Shown here piece after piece: positions 29,401 to 37,347 of a stretch of 40,747 nt of DNA (within the stretch, counting starts at the first letter, position 1; every line of letters starts with the position of its first letter). Source of the stretch: Patescibacteria group bacterium. Lineage in GTDB: Bacteria; Patescibacteriota; Minisyncoccia; Phycocordibacterales; UBA918. The notes under the pieces were generated by a model. That model saw nothing but the letters and a program-made list of their open reading frames with translations. It ran no database searches and was not told where the DNA came from. A program made the position numbers and the translations under genes. The DNA lies in contig JAIEOU010000003.1 of NCBI GenBank assembly GCA_019750255.1, positions 83,350-124,096 on the forward strand, in the 5' to 3' direction.

Positions 29401-29991
29401 TATGCTGAGTACTTATGGCAGGCGGTGGAGGAAGAGAGTGGTGCCGAAAGTGTGCACTTAGGTGCGTGGCCGAAGAGTGGGCTGGTTGATAGTGAGTTAC
29501 TGTCTCATATGGAGCGAGCACGGGTGGTGGTGACAGTTGCTCTACAGGAACGAACAACAGCCAACATAAAAGTGCGTCAGCCAATTACTTCGGTTACTGC
29601 TCCAGATATGCCAGAGGAGTTTCAGAAAATTGTTTTAGATGAAATTAACGCAAAGGGATATGTGTGTGGCGGCCCAGCTGGTCAGCATGGTGGAATAATT
29701 GTCTCTATTGACCGCGTACTTACCCCCGAACTCATTGCCGAAGGGAATGTGCGTGAACTGATGCGGGGGATTCAGGAGCAGCGTAAAATCATTGGTCTCT
29801 CACCGCAGGACCGAATAGTATTGATGGTAGAAACCAGAGAAGAAGGACAGGCGCTGCTGAGGGGTGAATCTCGTGATTTGTTGATGAAAACGGTAGGTGC
29901 AAACGACGTGGTCTTTGGCGAGGCTGGAGACGGCATCTCCATCACGGCTGGAGAACACTCATTTAAAGTTGCGGTGATCAAGGTGGGATAA
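26443..29991 (+). CDS. ileS: Isoleucyl-tRNA synthetase with an inserted histidine-phosphatase domain
   Basis: 1182 residues; joins isoleucine to tRNA-Ile. The order is: HIGH site PHYGH (68-72); zinc pairs C196/C199 and C425/C428; the CP1 editing domain with TTTPWTLPGN and GTGAVHLAPAYGDEDM; SRQRYWG (483-489); then, at about 515-715, a complete histidine-phosphatase domain (VRHAQAESN with R527-H528, HSGLERGRETAE with R579, GHGSSI with H670); then the synthetase resumes with YELDYHRPYIDDF, DCWFESGSMPYA, KMSKS (824-828) and the anticodon domain. The PHYGH form and missing C-terminal zinc finger match the eukaryote-like IleS2 type. Synthetase and phosphatase motifs are both intact. The frame is continuous. 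Confidence 0.96.
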   Translation: MSKLQGRENDTVTVDTVVKSEVALREETIQAFWEEHDIFHKSITTPAGAEPKGDFVFYDGPPFATGTPHYGHILAGTIKDAIPRFWTMQGYRVRRKWGWDCHGLPLENLIEKKLGLATKRDIETYGVKNFNEAARAAVMEYADDWAKVVPRMGRWADMEVDYKTMDSTYTESVWWVFSELNKKGLVYEGFKSMHLCPRCGTTLSNFEVNQGYKDIKDIAVTVKLPLLDAAGLPTDTSLLVWTTTPWTLPGNMAAAIHRDFEYVKVQLEGGYVILAKGRLAQLGDTPHEIVETMKGSDLVGRSYEPPFNYWQKQDFDGKGKAWKIYHADYVELGEEGTGAVHLAPAYGDEDMQLAKAEGVPIMHHVDGAGHFLDFVTDFAGQLVKPKDDDEAGVDHKAADIEVLKKLQEMGKVFKKENITHSYPHCWRCDTPLLNYATTSWFVNVPKIKDELVAANDTVQWVPDHVGSNRFGRWLEGARDWAVSRQRYWGAPLPIWKNEVTGEYKVFGSLKELLSHAPKRGNQYFAVRHAQAESNLTGVINALSGTDNPLTETGRAQCVEIASALRDKGITKIVHSGLERGRETAERVAASLGLPLEVVVEDSRIIEFQVGAAYEGKTWEEFNANFNSEAEKFTKELPGVERRRDLIKRAGEFLYEFDAAHREENVLIVGHGSSIFALQCAAEGADMKRTVALKEEGYLKNAEVRPVPFTPLPHNDFYELDYHRPYIDDFEVVDTDGTRLVRVPDVFDCWFESGSMPYAHHHYPFSCGNEQFGKEYFPAQFIAEGLDQTRGWFYSLIVLGTALFGKSPYEHVIVNGLVLAEDGKKMSKSLRNYPDPMELTERVGADAMRYYLLTSPVVRGEDLHFSEKEVLELQRKNIGRLHNVLAMYELYKDGTAPGGDSANILDRWIVARLNQLIADSEAGYRAYELDRATRPVADFIDDLSVWYLRRSRDRLKGDDAEDKALALGTLRHVLRELALVMAPVMPFYAEYLWQAVEEESGAESVHLGAWPKSGLVDSELLSHMERARVVVTVALQERTTANIKVRQPITSVTAPDMPEEFQKIVLDEINAKGYVCGGPAGQHGGIIVSIDRVLTPELIAEGNVRELMRGIQEQRKIIGLSPQDRIVLMVETREEGQALLRGESRDLLMKTVGANDVVFGEAGDGISITAGEHSFKVAVIKVG

Positions 29992-29997
29992 TCGCGC

Positions 29998-30576
29998 ATG
30001 TCGTATTCGACCTATACGACAGAAGCCATTGTCTGCGGCACTCGTGACCGCAACACTACCGACCGTTCATTTCTCTTGTTTACCCAAAGTGGTGGCATGC
30101 TCTATGCTGAGGCGCGGGCGGTGCGGCGAGAAAACAGTAAGCAGCGACACGCTCTTCAGGATTTTACCCGGGTACGCATTTCGCTCATTCGCGGTAAGTC
30201 GGGGTGGCGGGTCGGAAGTGTCGAAGCTCTGGAAAACTACTACGCAAATGCCGTTGATCGGGAGGCTCGGGGAAGTGTAGTGGGACTCGTCAAAATGTTG
30301 CGACGGTTCGCGCGGGGCGAAGAGGCTATGACCGAAGTGTATGAATTTATCAAAGTCGCGCTCGCGGTACTTACGCAGTCCCAGGCGTCACGTACCTTTC
30401 TTGATGCGTATGTTCAGGTGCACTTTTTGGCCTATCTGGGGTATGTCGCACTTGGTATGTTACCGGCCCCGCTACAGCACACCAATGTTACGTCGGCGGG
30501 AGCGCTTGCGAGTAAAGACTACGAGGCGCTCTTGCGTATACAATTAGAAAGCGCCGTAGTTCACAGTCATCTTTAG
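29998..30576 (+). CDS. recO: DNA repair protein RecO, short form
   Basis: 192 residues, against about 240 in most bacteria. RecO helps load RecA at gaps. The N-terminal OB fold is clear: STYTTEAIVCGTRDRNTTDRS (read as two parts), FTQSGGMLYAEARAVRRENS, ALQDFTRVRISLIRGKSGW. A helical domain follows. The CxxC zinc pairs that many RecO proteins have in the C-terminal domain are absent, and the C-terminus is short. It starts 6 nt after ileS, so it is co-transcribed. Confidence 0.88.
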   Translation: MSYSTYTTEAIVCGTRDRNTTDRSFLLFTQSGGMLYAEARAVRRENSKQRHALQDFTRVRISLIRGKSGWRVGSVEALENYYANAVDREARGSVVGLVKMLRRFARGEEAMTEVYEFIKVALAVLTQSQASRTFLDAYVQVHFLAYLGYVALGMLPAPLQHTNVTSAGALASKDYEALLRIQLESAVVHSHL

Positions 30577-30647
30577 AAGAATTCCACAGTAATGAGTAGC
30601 TGTGGGAAAATCTGTTTACTCAGATGACGTGGTAACTTGAAGCGGGG

Positions 30648-30653
30648 TATACT
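30648..30653 (+). promoter_or_regulatory. -10 box TATACT of the large surface protein gene
   Basis: TATACT ends 7 nt before ATG 30661 and sets that start. Confidence 0.55.
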
Positions 30654-30660
30654 GAAGCAT

Positions 30661-32601
30661 ATGCCGGATTTCAAAGATAAGGAAAAAATGGAATCGCTCC
30701 GCGGCCGACTCTATGAGCGTGGTCAAGACGCAGCGTTTATTTCTGCGCGCCACAGCCTTTCGCGTCCTCAGTCGGTTGATGTGGCGCGTGGTTGGGCTTC
30801 GACCGCTCCCGTTGCAGTCGTCGAGTCCGTACCGGTACAGCATGTGGCCGAGGCTACCCCGGCTGACGATCAAAGCGCGGCAGAGGCCAAAAATCCACGG
30901 CGCTACCGGTCGATTATTCTGCTTGTCACTACGGTGTTATTTGTTCTTACCGTCGGGACATCAAGCGTGTACCTCTTTTTTGGTGGCAATCAAATCTCGG
31001 GTAAAAATATTGACTTTGTACTCACGGGCCCCCTGGCTGTTGCGGGTGGTGATATCGTAACCCTCCAGGTAGCCGTCAATAACAATAATGCTGTCGCCAT
31101 TGAAGGGGCAACGCTCGTGGTTAATTATCCCTCGGGTACCAAGTCGATTGGTGAAGGGTCGCGAGACCTTTTTGAAGAGCGCATCCCGCTTGAAACAATA
31201 GCAGCTGGTGAATCAAAAGTGATACCCATCCAGGTAGCTGTATTTGGAGAAGAAAATGAAGGAAAGGAAATTACCGCAGCCATTGATTACCGTGTTACTG
31301 GCAGCAACGGTACGTTTTATAAAGAAGCTGAACCGGTCAAGTTCACTATCAACTCTTCTCCCGTGATTTTGCGGGTGGAGTCGGTAGAAAAAATATCGGC
31401 CGGACAGGAATTCGAAATTAAGCTCAGTGTGCTATCAAATGCTAAGTCCCCACTGTCTAATGTGCTCATTAGTGCGGCTTACCCAGACAGCTTCCGTTTT
31501 GTGAGCGCTAAGCCCGAGCCGTCATACCGGCAAAGTGAATGGACACTCAAAGAGCTTGCAGCGGGCGAAACTCAAACAATCACTATTCGCGGGGTGGGGA
31601 CTGGGCTGTCGAGTGAGGCCTTTATTGTGCGGTTCCAAGCCGGTACCCCAAGAACCGATAATCAATTTATGATTGGATCGGTCCTCGCTCAGACCGCCAG
31701 CACCTTTACTGTCGAACAGCCGTTTGTTGATATGCAAGTGCGGATAGGTAATGATACAGATAATGACGTGGTCCTACCTGCGGGCGGTGCAACAGATGTG
31801 GTGGTGGTAGTGACGAATACTCACAGTGAGCCAATCTACGATATGAACTTGCGCGTGGTACCGGCCGGTAGTGCTTTCAATGAATCACTGCTACGTATAA
31901 ATGCTGGCTTTTACGATTCGCTCAAAAAGGAGCTCCGCTTTGAGGTGTCGGGCTCTCCGGAGCTGGCGCTTGTGCAGCCTGGTGAAAAGCGAGAGTTCCG
32001 TTTTACTTTGAGTGGAGATACTGAACTACGGACTGCCACTCTTGACTTGGCGGCGAGCGTGTATGGTCGGCGGGTGAGCGAACGTAATGTGCCAGAAGTG
32101 CTGATTGGTGCGGCCGAGACATCGGTCCGTTACTCATCGGTAGCAACGTTGGCTCAGCAAATTGACCACTTAAGCGGTCCTGTGCCGCCAACGGTGAATG
32201 AGGAAACGCTGTATACTTTGACCCTTGAAGCGACGGCCGGAGCTAATGATGTAACCGGTGCTCGTGTGGTCACTACCTTGCCGCAATATGTAGGCTGGCT
32301 CGCGGCTTATAACGGTCCAGGGGAGGTTAGCTTTAACCCTATCAATAAAGAGCTGAGTTGGAATATTGGTGAGGTTAAGAGTAGTGAGCGCAAGGTGTTG
32401 TCTTTCCAGGTAAGCTTTACGCCAAGTGTTCTCCAGGTTGATACTGTCCCTGTCATGATGAATCGCCAAGTCTTTGAGGCTACTGACCGCTTTACCGGCG
32501 CCCGCCTTTCTACCGACGCACCACCAATTACCACGCAGTTATCAGAAGAGCAGGGCTACGACCGCGACAACGGAATAGTGGTAAATAATGGCGGAGAGTA
32601 G
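30661..32601 (+). CDS. Large single-TM surface protein with repeated beta-sandwich (DUF11-like) domains
   Basis: 646 residues. A cytoplasmic N-terminal region (1-80) carries low-complexity Ala/Val/Glu; a TM helix lies at about 84-106 (IILLVTTVLFVLTVGTSSV); the rest is outside. The outer part is a chain of beta-sandwich modules with the pattern 'V.NN..V.I.GA.LVV.YP', 'A.GE...I.I' and 'T..LP..V'. These resemble DUF11/CARDB-type adhesion or scaffold modules. No enzyme motif. A role in cell-surface structure or attachment is inference. Its end overlaps the first possible glyQS start, and a -10-like TAGGAT follows. Confidence 0.8.
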   Translation: MPDFKDKEKMESLRGRLYERGQDAAFISARHSLSRPQSVDVARGWASTAPVAVVESVPVQHVAEATPADDQSAAEAKNPRRYRSIILLVTTVLFVLTVGTSSVYLFFGGNQISGKNIDFVLTGPLAVAGGDIVTLQVAVNNNNAVAIEGATLVVNYPSGTKSIGEGSRDLFEERIPLETIAAGESKVIPIQVAVFGEENEGKEITAAIDYRVTGSNGTFYKEAEPVKFTINSSPVILRVESVEKISAGQEFEIKLSVLSNAKSPLSNVLISAAYPDSFRFVSAKPEPSYRQSEWTLKELAAGETQTITIRGVGTGLSSEAFIVRFQAGTPRTDNQFMIGSVLAQTASTFTVEQPFVDMQVRIGNDTDNDVVLPAGGATDVVVVVTNTHSEPIYDMNLRVVPAGSAFNESLLRINAGFYDSLKKELRFEVSGSPELALVQPGEKREFRFTLSGDTELRTATLDLAASVYGRRVSERNVPEVLIGAAETSVRYSSVATLAQQIDHLSGPVPPTVNEETLYTLTLEATAGANDVTGARVVTTLPQYVGWLAAYNGPGEVSFNPINKELSWNIGEVKSSERKVLSFQVSFTPSVLQVDTVPVMMNRQVFEATDRFTGARLSTDAPPITTQLSEEQGYDRDNGIVVNNGGE

Positions 32602-32617
32602 TAGGATAGCGCTTATT

Positions 32618-34018
32618 ATGGCTGACAAAGAAAATACCACAATGGAAAAAATCGTCTCGCTCTGTAAGCGGCGGGGCTTTATCTTCCAAGGGAGCGAAAT
32701 CTACGGTGGGCTCGCAGGAACCTTTGATTATGGTCCCTTAGGCCTCGCCATAAAGAAGAATATTGAGCGCTTGTGGTGGAAGCGGTTCGTCGATGATCGG
32801 ACTGATATGTACGGTATTGACGCTTCGCTTATCTCAAGCGCCAAGGTCTGGGAGGCCTCTGGTCACACCACTACTTTTAATGATCCCCTGGTAGAGGATC
32901 TTAAAACTAAAAAGCGCTACCGCGCTGACCATCTGCTTGAAGATGCTGGTCATAACGCTGAAGGTCTTACCCTTGAAGAGCTTACGGCTAAACTACAGGA
33001 GCATGAGGTAAAGAGTCCTGATGGCAATGCAATCTCTGAACCAAAGTTGTTCAACATGCTCTTTCCGGTCTATATGGGTGCCGTGGCGAATGATGACTCT
33101 TTGGCGTACCTGCGTGGTGAAACTGCTCAAGGTATGTTCACTAATTTTAAAAATATTCTCGATTGTTTCTCACCCAAGCTCCCGTTTGGTATTGCCCAGA
33201 TTGGTCGTTCGTTTCGTAACGAAATTGCTCCGCGTGACTATATCTTCCGTGTCCGGGAGCTTGAGATTATGGAGTTCGAGTACTTCATCAAAGAGGGTGA
33301 ATGGGAGGCCCAGTTTGAAGCGTGGCGCGCTGAATACCATCGCTGGTTTTCTGCTCTCGGGTTTACCACCGATGACTACAAAGAGGTGGAGCTCGACGAG
33401 AAAGACCGCGCTCACTACAGTAAGCGGACGATGGATTTCTATTTTAAGTATCCGTTTGGTTTTAAAGAGATTGGCGGCATCGCGTATCGTACGGACTATG
33501 ACCTTAAAAACCACATGGAAAAAAGTGGTGTTGATATGCGCTACCTCGATAGCGAGACCAATGAAAAATATATACCGCACGTGATGGAGCCAACCTTTGG
33601 CCTTGGCCGCACAGTGCTCGCAGTAATCGCAAAAGGTTACACCGAAGATGAAATGGGAGGGGAGACTCGTACGTACCTGAAGCTGCCTACGCACCTCGCC
33701 CCGTACCGGGCGTGCGTATCGCCGCTCCTCAAGAACAAGCCACAGCTTGTAGAAAAAGCCCGAGAAGTATTTCTCATGCTCAAAAAGGAATTTGGTAACA
33801 TTGCCTGGGATGATAATGGTAATATCGGCAAGCGCTACCGACGACATGATGAAATTGGTACACCATACTGCATTGTTATTGACTTCGATACGCTCGGTGA
33901 GGATGATTCGGCCGCTAAGGACACGGTAACAATCCGCGACCGCGACACTGGAGCCCAGGAACGCTTGACCATTTCTGAGCTCGCGAGTCATCTACGTACG
34001 AGCAGCTTAGGGGGCTAG
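32618..34018 (+). CDS. glyQS: Glycyl-tRNA synthetase, dimeric type
   Basis: 466 residues. A class II synthetase of the alpha2 type. It has RRGFIFQGSEIYGGLAGTFD, DYGPLG, LRGETAQGMFTNFKNI (motif-2 neighbourhood), FGIAQIGRSFRNEI, RELEIMEFEYF and the motif-3 end HVMEPTFGLGRTVLAV. The C-terminal anticodon domain (PYRACVSPLLKN, YRRHDEIGTPYCIVIDFD) is complete. ATG 32618 is preferred; 32588 would overlap the previous gene by 14 nt, and 32642 is a third option. A terminator follows. Confidence 0.97.
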   Translation: MADKENTTMEKIVSLCKRRGFIFQGSEIYGGLAGTFDYGPLGLAIKKNIERLWWKRFVDDRTDMYGIDASLISSAKVWEASGHTTTFNDPLVEDLKTKKRYRADHLLEDAGHNAEGLTLEELTAKLQEHEVKSPDGNAISEPKLFNMLFPVYMGAVANDDSLAYLRGETAQGMFTNFKNILDCFSPKLPFGIAQIGRSFRNEIAPRDYIFRVRELEIMEFEYFIKEGEWEAQFEAWRAEYHRWFSALGFTTDDYKEVELDEKDRAHYSKRTMDFYFKYPFGFKEIGGIAYRTDYDLKNHMEKSGVDMRYLDSETNEKYIPHVMEPTFGLGRTVLAVIAKGYTEDEMGGETRTYLKLPTHLAPYRACVSPLLKNKPQLVEKAREVFLMLKKEFGNIAWDDNGNIGKRYRRHDEIGTPYCIVIDFDTLGEDDSAAKDTVTIRDRDTGAQERLTISELASHLRTSSLGG

Positions 34019-34026
34019 TATTAATA

Positions 34027-34054
34027 AAAACCTTTAGGTGTTACTGAGGGTTTT
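34027..34054 (+). terminator. Terminator after glyQS
   Basis: A 10-bp stem AAAACCTTTA / TGAGGGTTTT with two G-U pairs and an 8-nt loop, ending T4. Confidence 0.75.
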
Positions 34055-34081
34055 GACACATTATTATAATTGTAGTTTATT
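34053..34081 (+). promoter_or_regulatory. Promoter region of the XRE regulator
   Basis: TTGACA (34053-34058) with TTTATT 17 nt downstream; a perfect TATAAT also occurs at 34065-34070 with only a weak -35 (TACTGA at 34042). Either could be used. TTGACA overlaps the T-tract of the preceding terminator. Confidence 0.45.
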
Positions 34082-34111
34082 AGACACGGACCACAGTGAA
34101 AGGGTGGAATA

Positions 34112-34483
34112 ATGTTTGATCAGGTTAGGGCTTTTCCAAAACACCGTAAAGCCATCGATAGACACATCGGAAAGCAGATTGCTGAAGCGCGTCAGGTGTT
34201 GGGAATGTCCGAGCAGACGCTTGCAGATGCTGTTGGTCTATCGCCGGCAGCGCTTCTTAGTATCGAGCAAGGACGCGCGCGCATCACTGCCCTCTATCTT
34301 TTTGACGTGGCAGCACACCTCAATAAGTCGCTTGGTTACTTTTACGGGATGACGGAAGTGACGACGGAGCGAATAAAAGACCGTATGCTCGCGACCGAAG
34401 AAGAGTGGCTGCTGGCTAAGGTTCGGACACTCAGTGAGAAGCAGCGTGAGGTGCTCCGGAGACTGCTTGAGGTGCTGCAGTAA
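34112..34483 (+). CDS. XRE-family helix-turn-helix regulator
   Basis: 123 residues. The HTH lies at about 18-75: IGKQIAEARQVLGMSEQTLADAVGLSPAALLSIEQGRARITA, a standard five-helix XRE fold (quoted in parts), followed by LYLFDVAAHLNKSLGYFYG. The C-terminal helix (about 85-123) ends LSEKQREVLRRLLEVLQ and may dimerise or sense. It has a leader and AAAGGGTGG upstream of the ATG, unlike the leaderless genes nearby. Target genes unknown; it is a lone regulator with its own terminator. Confidence 0.9.
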   Translation: MFDQVRAFPKHRKAIDRHIGKQIAEARQVLGMSEQTLADAVGLSPAALLSIEQGRARITALYLFDVAAHLNKSLGYFYGMTEVTTERIKDRMLATEEEWLLAKVRTLSEKQREVLRRLLEVLQ

Positions 34484-34496
34484 ATTGAAGTACATG

Positions 34497-34535
34497 AGCC
34501 CCGGGTGCACCAGCACTCGGGGCTACCGTTTTTTT
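34497..34535 (+). terminator. Terminator after the XRE gene
   Basis: AGCCCCG-g-GTGC / GCAC-t-CGGGGCT with loop ACCA, then ACCGT and T7. Confidence 0.9.
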
Positions 34536-34546
34536 ATAGGCAGTGG

Positions 34547-34552
34547 TACAGT
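34547..34552 (+). promoter_or_regulatory. Extended -10 box of metG
   Basis: TGG-TACAGT, ending 8 nt before the metG ATG. Confidence 0.5.
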
Positions 34553-34560
34553 AGATTTCT

Positions 34561-36009
34561 ATGGAAAAGTCAGCACGCTACATCACTACCACCCTCCCGT
34601 ACGTCAACGATGCGCCGCATTTAGGTCACGCACTTGAATTTGTGCAGGCGGATACGCTTGCTCGGTTTTGGCGGCAGAGTGGCCACGAGGTGTTTTTTAA
34701 CTCTGGTACCGACGAGCATGGACAGAAAATCGCTGATAAGGCAGATGAGAAAGGCGAGAGCCGGCAAGGCTACGTGGATCATTATGCCGGAGAGTTTATG
34801 AAGCTCGGCGAAGCGCTTAGTCTTTCGTACGATAACTTTATCCGTACTACGAGCCCGGCCCACAAAGCCGCTGCGCAAGCGATTTGGCACAAGTGTCTTG
34901 AAAAGGGCGATATATATAAAAAGAAATATAGTGGCCTTTATTGTGTGGGTGATGAGGCGTTCATGAAAGAGTCGGATCTGGTCGATGGTCGCTGTCCAAA
35001 TCACCCCAACCAAGAGTTGGTTCAGGTGGAAGAGGAAAACTATTTCTTTAAGCTTTCAAACTATCAATCCTACTTAGAGGAGTATCTCGCGCAGCCGGGC
35101 GTGATTGTGCCCGAGTGGCGCCGCGAAGAAGCGCTTAATTTTGTAAAGGCAGGCCTAGAAGATTTCAGTATTTCCAGGGAGGCCGAGCGGCTTACCTGGG
35201 GTGTACCGGTACCAGGCGACGATACCCAGGTGATGTACGTGTGGTTTGACGCCCTTACGAACTACATCAGTACCCTGGGCTGGCCTGCCGATACGGACGG
35301 TAATTTTCAAAAGTTTTGGCACGAAGGCGAGACGCTCCAGCTCGCCGGCAAGGACCAAGTGCGTTTCCAGTCAATTATGTGGCAGGCGATGCTACAAAGT
35401 GCTGGGGTTAAGGCAACTGACCGCGTGGTCTATCACGGCTTCCTAACCTCGGCAGGTCTGAAGATGTCAAAATCGATAGGTAACGTAATTTCTCCCTATG
35501 AACTCGTCGCCAGGTATGGTACCGACGCAACACGCTACCTACTGTTGCGGCACGTCCATCCATTTGAGGATACCGATATTACCTGGGAGCGGCTTGATGA
35601 ATGGTACACCGCCAATTTAGTAAATGGCCTTGGTAACCTCGTAGCACGGGTGATGAAGATGGCCGAGACGCACCTGCCGGCACCTGTAGCGGTTACCGCA
35701 GAAGCGCTTGATGAGTCATTTGTGGCGCTCGTCGATGGTTACGATTTCCAAAACGCCATGGTCCACATCTGGGAACATGTACAAAAAGCTGATGCATATA
35801 TTCAAGAAACTGAACCATTTAAGGGGATAAAATCAGATAATGCCGACGAGGTAGCGGCTGCTAAGGCGGTTATTGAGCAGTTGGTTCAGCATCTCTACAC
35901 ACTCGCACAGTACCTAGTGCCGTTTATGCCGGCCACCGCTCTCATTATTACCAAGGCGGTGCAGGATAATAAAAAACCGGAAAACCTCTTTAACCGGCTA
36001 GAAGTGTAG
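34561..36009 (+). CDS. metG: Methionyl-tRNA synthetase
   Basis: 482 residues. It has TTTLPYVNDAPHLGHALE (HIGH = HLGH), FNSGTDEHGQKI, a CP1 region, YVWFDALTNYIS and KMSKS (LKMSKSIGNVISP), then the anticodon helical domain (ENLFNRLEV at the end). It lacks a C-terminal EMAP-like tRNA-binding domain, so it is the short form. tatD follows, a common neighbour. Confidence 0.98.
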   Translation: MEKSARYITTTLPYVNDAPHLGHALEFVQADTLARFWRQSGHEVFFNSGTDEHGQKIADKADEKGESRQGYVDHYAGEFMKLGEALSLSYDNFIRTTSPAHKAAAQAIWHKCLEKGDIYKKKYSGLYCVGDEAFMKESDLVDGRCPNHPNQELVQVEEENYFFKLSNYQSYLEEYLAQPGVIVPEWRREEALNFVKAGLEDFSISREAERLTWGVPVPGDDTQVMYVWFDALTNYISTLGWPADTDGNFQKFWHEGETLQLAGKDQVRFQSIMWQAMLQSAGVKATDRVVYHGFLTSAGLKMSKSIGNVISPYELVARYGTDATRYLLLRHVHPFEDTDITWERLDEWYTANLVNGLGNLVARVMKMAETHLPAPVAVTAEALDESFVALVDGYDFQNAMVHIWEHVQKADAYIQETEPFKGIKSDNADEVAAAKAVIEQLVQHLYTLAQYLVPFMPATALIITKAVQDNKKPENLFNRLEV

Positions 36010-36058
36010 TCGACAATAGTTCAATTGATTGAACTAGAGTGACGATAGTAATGTGTGG
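36010..36058 (+). other. Short inverted repeat between metG and tatD
   Basis: AGTTCAAT-TG-ATTGAACT (8-bp stem, 2-nt centre, 36019-36036) without a T-run; possibly an operator rather than a terminator. Confidence 0.35.
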
Positions 36059-36064
36059 TAGGGT
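36059..36064 (+). promoter_or_regulatory. Extended -10 box of tatD
   Basis: TGG-TAGGGT, ending 8 nt before the ATG at 36073. Confidence 0.45.
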
Positions 36065-36072
36065 AAGGCTCT

Positions 36073-36936
36073 ATGACCTGGCAGTACATCGATACCCACG
36101 CCCACGTAAATCTCTCTGCTTTTAACGGTGACCGTGAGGTGGTGCTTGCTCGCGCCTATGAAGCTGGGGTGGCACACATCAATATCGGTACAAAGCGAAG
36201 TACGAGTGCGCGGGCGGTAGAGATTGCCGAGGCGCACGATGATGGGAGTAATACGATTTGGGCAATTGTCGGTCTTCATCCCATTCAAACTACACCAGGC
36301 AGTCATGGCGAGGAAGAAATTGGTGAGGGTGGTGTGCCGTTTGTGTCGCGCGGTGAAGTGTTTGATGTTGAGTACTACCGTGCGCTCGCACGTCATAAAA
36401 AAGTGGTGGGGATAGGGGAGTGTGGTTTTGATTATTACCACTGTGACGCGAGTACCTACGAAGCGCAGGAGGATGCCTTTATTGCGCAGATACGACTCGC
36501 TAATGAGCTTAAGCTCCCGCTCATGATCCACACCCGTGACCCAAAGCCGGGCGAACCAACTCCAACGGGTAATAGTGCCTACGACGACGTGCTCCGACTG
36601 CTCCGTGAACATGCCGTCGTACCAGGGAACGTGCATTTTTATGCCGGCTCTGACGAACAGGCAAAGCAGTTTTTTGATATTGGTTTCACTATTTCGTTTA
36701 CGGGGGTGATTACCTTTGCTAGGGCCTACGAAGAGCTTGTCAAAGCAGTCCCTCTTGACCGTATGCATGCCGAGACCGACTGTCCCTACGTAGCGCCCGT
36801 GCCCTACCGTGGGCAGCGCTGTGAGCCAGCGCACGTGATTGAGGTGGTAAAGAAAATTGCAGATTTGAAGAATCTTGATATTAGAGTGGTGAGTGAGCAG
36901 TTGGCAGAAAACGCGCGGAGCTTGTACGGGCTGTAG
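36073..36936 (+). CDS. tatD: TatD-family metal-dependent hydrolase
   Basis: 287 residues. TatD enzymes are cytoplasmic deoxyribonucleases with a TIM-barrel and two metals. Ligands are in place: DTHAHVN (two His), GIGECGFD (Glu), LMIHTRD (His), GNVHFYAG (His) and HAETDCPYVAP (Asp). Some members act on D-aminoacyl-tRNA or 3' ends of DNA; the true substrate is open. The gene is downstream of metG, as in many bacteria, but seems to have its own -10 box. Confidence 0.93.
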   Translation: MTWQYIDTHAHVNLSAFNGDREVVLARAYEAGVAHINIGTKRSTSARAVEIAEAHDDGSNTIWAIVGLHPIQTTPGSHGEEEIGEGGVPFVSRGEVFDVEYYRALARHKKVVGIGECGFDYYHCDASTYEAQEDAFIAQIRLANELKLPLMIHTRDPKPGEPTPTGNSAYDDVLRLLREHAVVPGNVHFYAGSDEQAKQFFDIGFTISFTGVITFARAYEELVKAVPLDRMHAETDCPYVAPVPYRGQRCEPAHVIEVVKKIADLKNLDIRVVSEQLAENARSLYGL

Positions 36937-36968
36937 CGTCAGAGCTTGTTTTAAAAGATGGTGTTTGG

Positions 36969-36974
36969 TAGGGT
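36969..36974 (+). promoter_or_regulatory. Extended -10 box before the Cys-rich protein gene
   Basis: TGG-TAGGGT; the leader is about 25 nt and holds AAGGGATG before the ATG at 37004. Confidence 0.45.
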
Positions 36975-37003
36975 AGGAACCGAACCAGTTAAGGGATGTT
37001 CCA

Positions 37004-37291
37004 ATGACCACAGTTAGCGGCAGTAGAAACTACCCGCTATGCGATTACTCTGTATCCGATCCGAGTAGTGATGGGGAGGGTATCATCGAGTGCATGAGAG
37101 CCTCTCGTCACCAAGGTCCCTGTATGGGCATAGATTGCACAGAGCAAACCGTTCTGTGGTGTCGCCTCGTGTGTGATGGCTGTGACGCCCGAGGGTGCGC
37201 GGATGACCCAGTCATTAGCTGCCCCTTTGATGGTGATGTCGAAGCGGCGCTGGCGGGAGCGCAGAAGCTCCCGTGTCTACAGAAACACTGA
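37004..37291 (+). CDS. Small cysteine-rich protein
   Basis: 95 residues with ten Cys: single residues spaced through the first half (LCDY, IECM, GPCMG, DCTE), then WCRLVCDGCDARGCAD with four, then ISCPF and LPCLQ. No signal peptide. The spacing could give two zinc or Fe-S sites, but no known ribbon matches. The leader with ribosome binding site, the start and the terminator 5 nt downstream support a real gene. Function unknown. Confidence 0.55.
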   Translation: MTTVSGSRNYPLCDYSVSDPSSDGEGIIECMRASRHQGPCMGIDCTEQTVLWCRLVCDGCDARGCADDPVISCPFDGDVEAALAGAQKLPCLQKH

Positions 37292-37295
37292 AACG

Positions 37296-37330
37296 AAACG
37301 GCGCGAATCCATCCTGGGTTCGCGCCGTTT
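37296..37330. terminator. Bidirectional terminator
   Basis: A 12-bp perfect stem (37296-37307 with 37319-37330), AAACGGC/GCCGTTT ends. It serves the Cys-rich gene and the converging VanY-type gene. Confidence 0.85.
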
Positions 37331-37347
37331 GAACGTCTCCTGGTTTC

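Noticed and set aside
33170-33991. 273-codon reverse-strand frame inside glyQS
   Set aside because: Shadow of a complete glycyl-tRNA synthetase.
36034-37011. 325-codon reverse-strand frame across tatD
   Set aside because: Antisense to a gene with all TatD metal ligands; no recognisable domain and no promoter.
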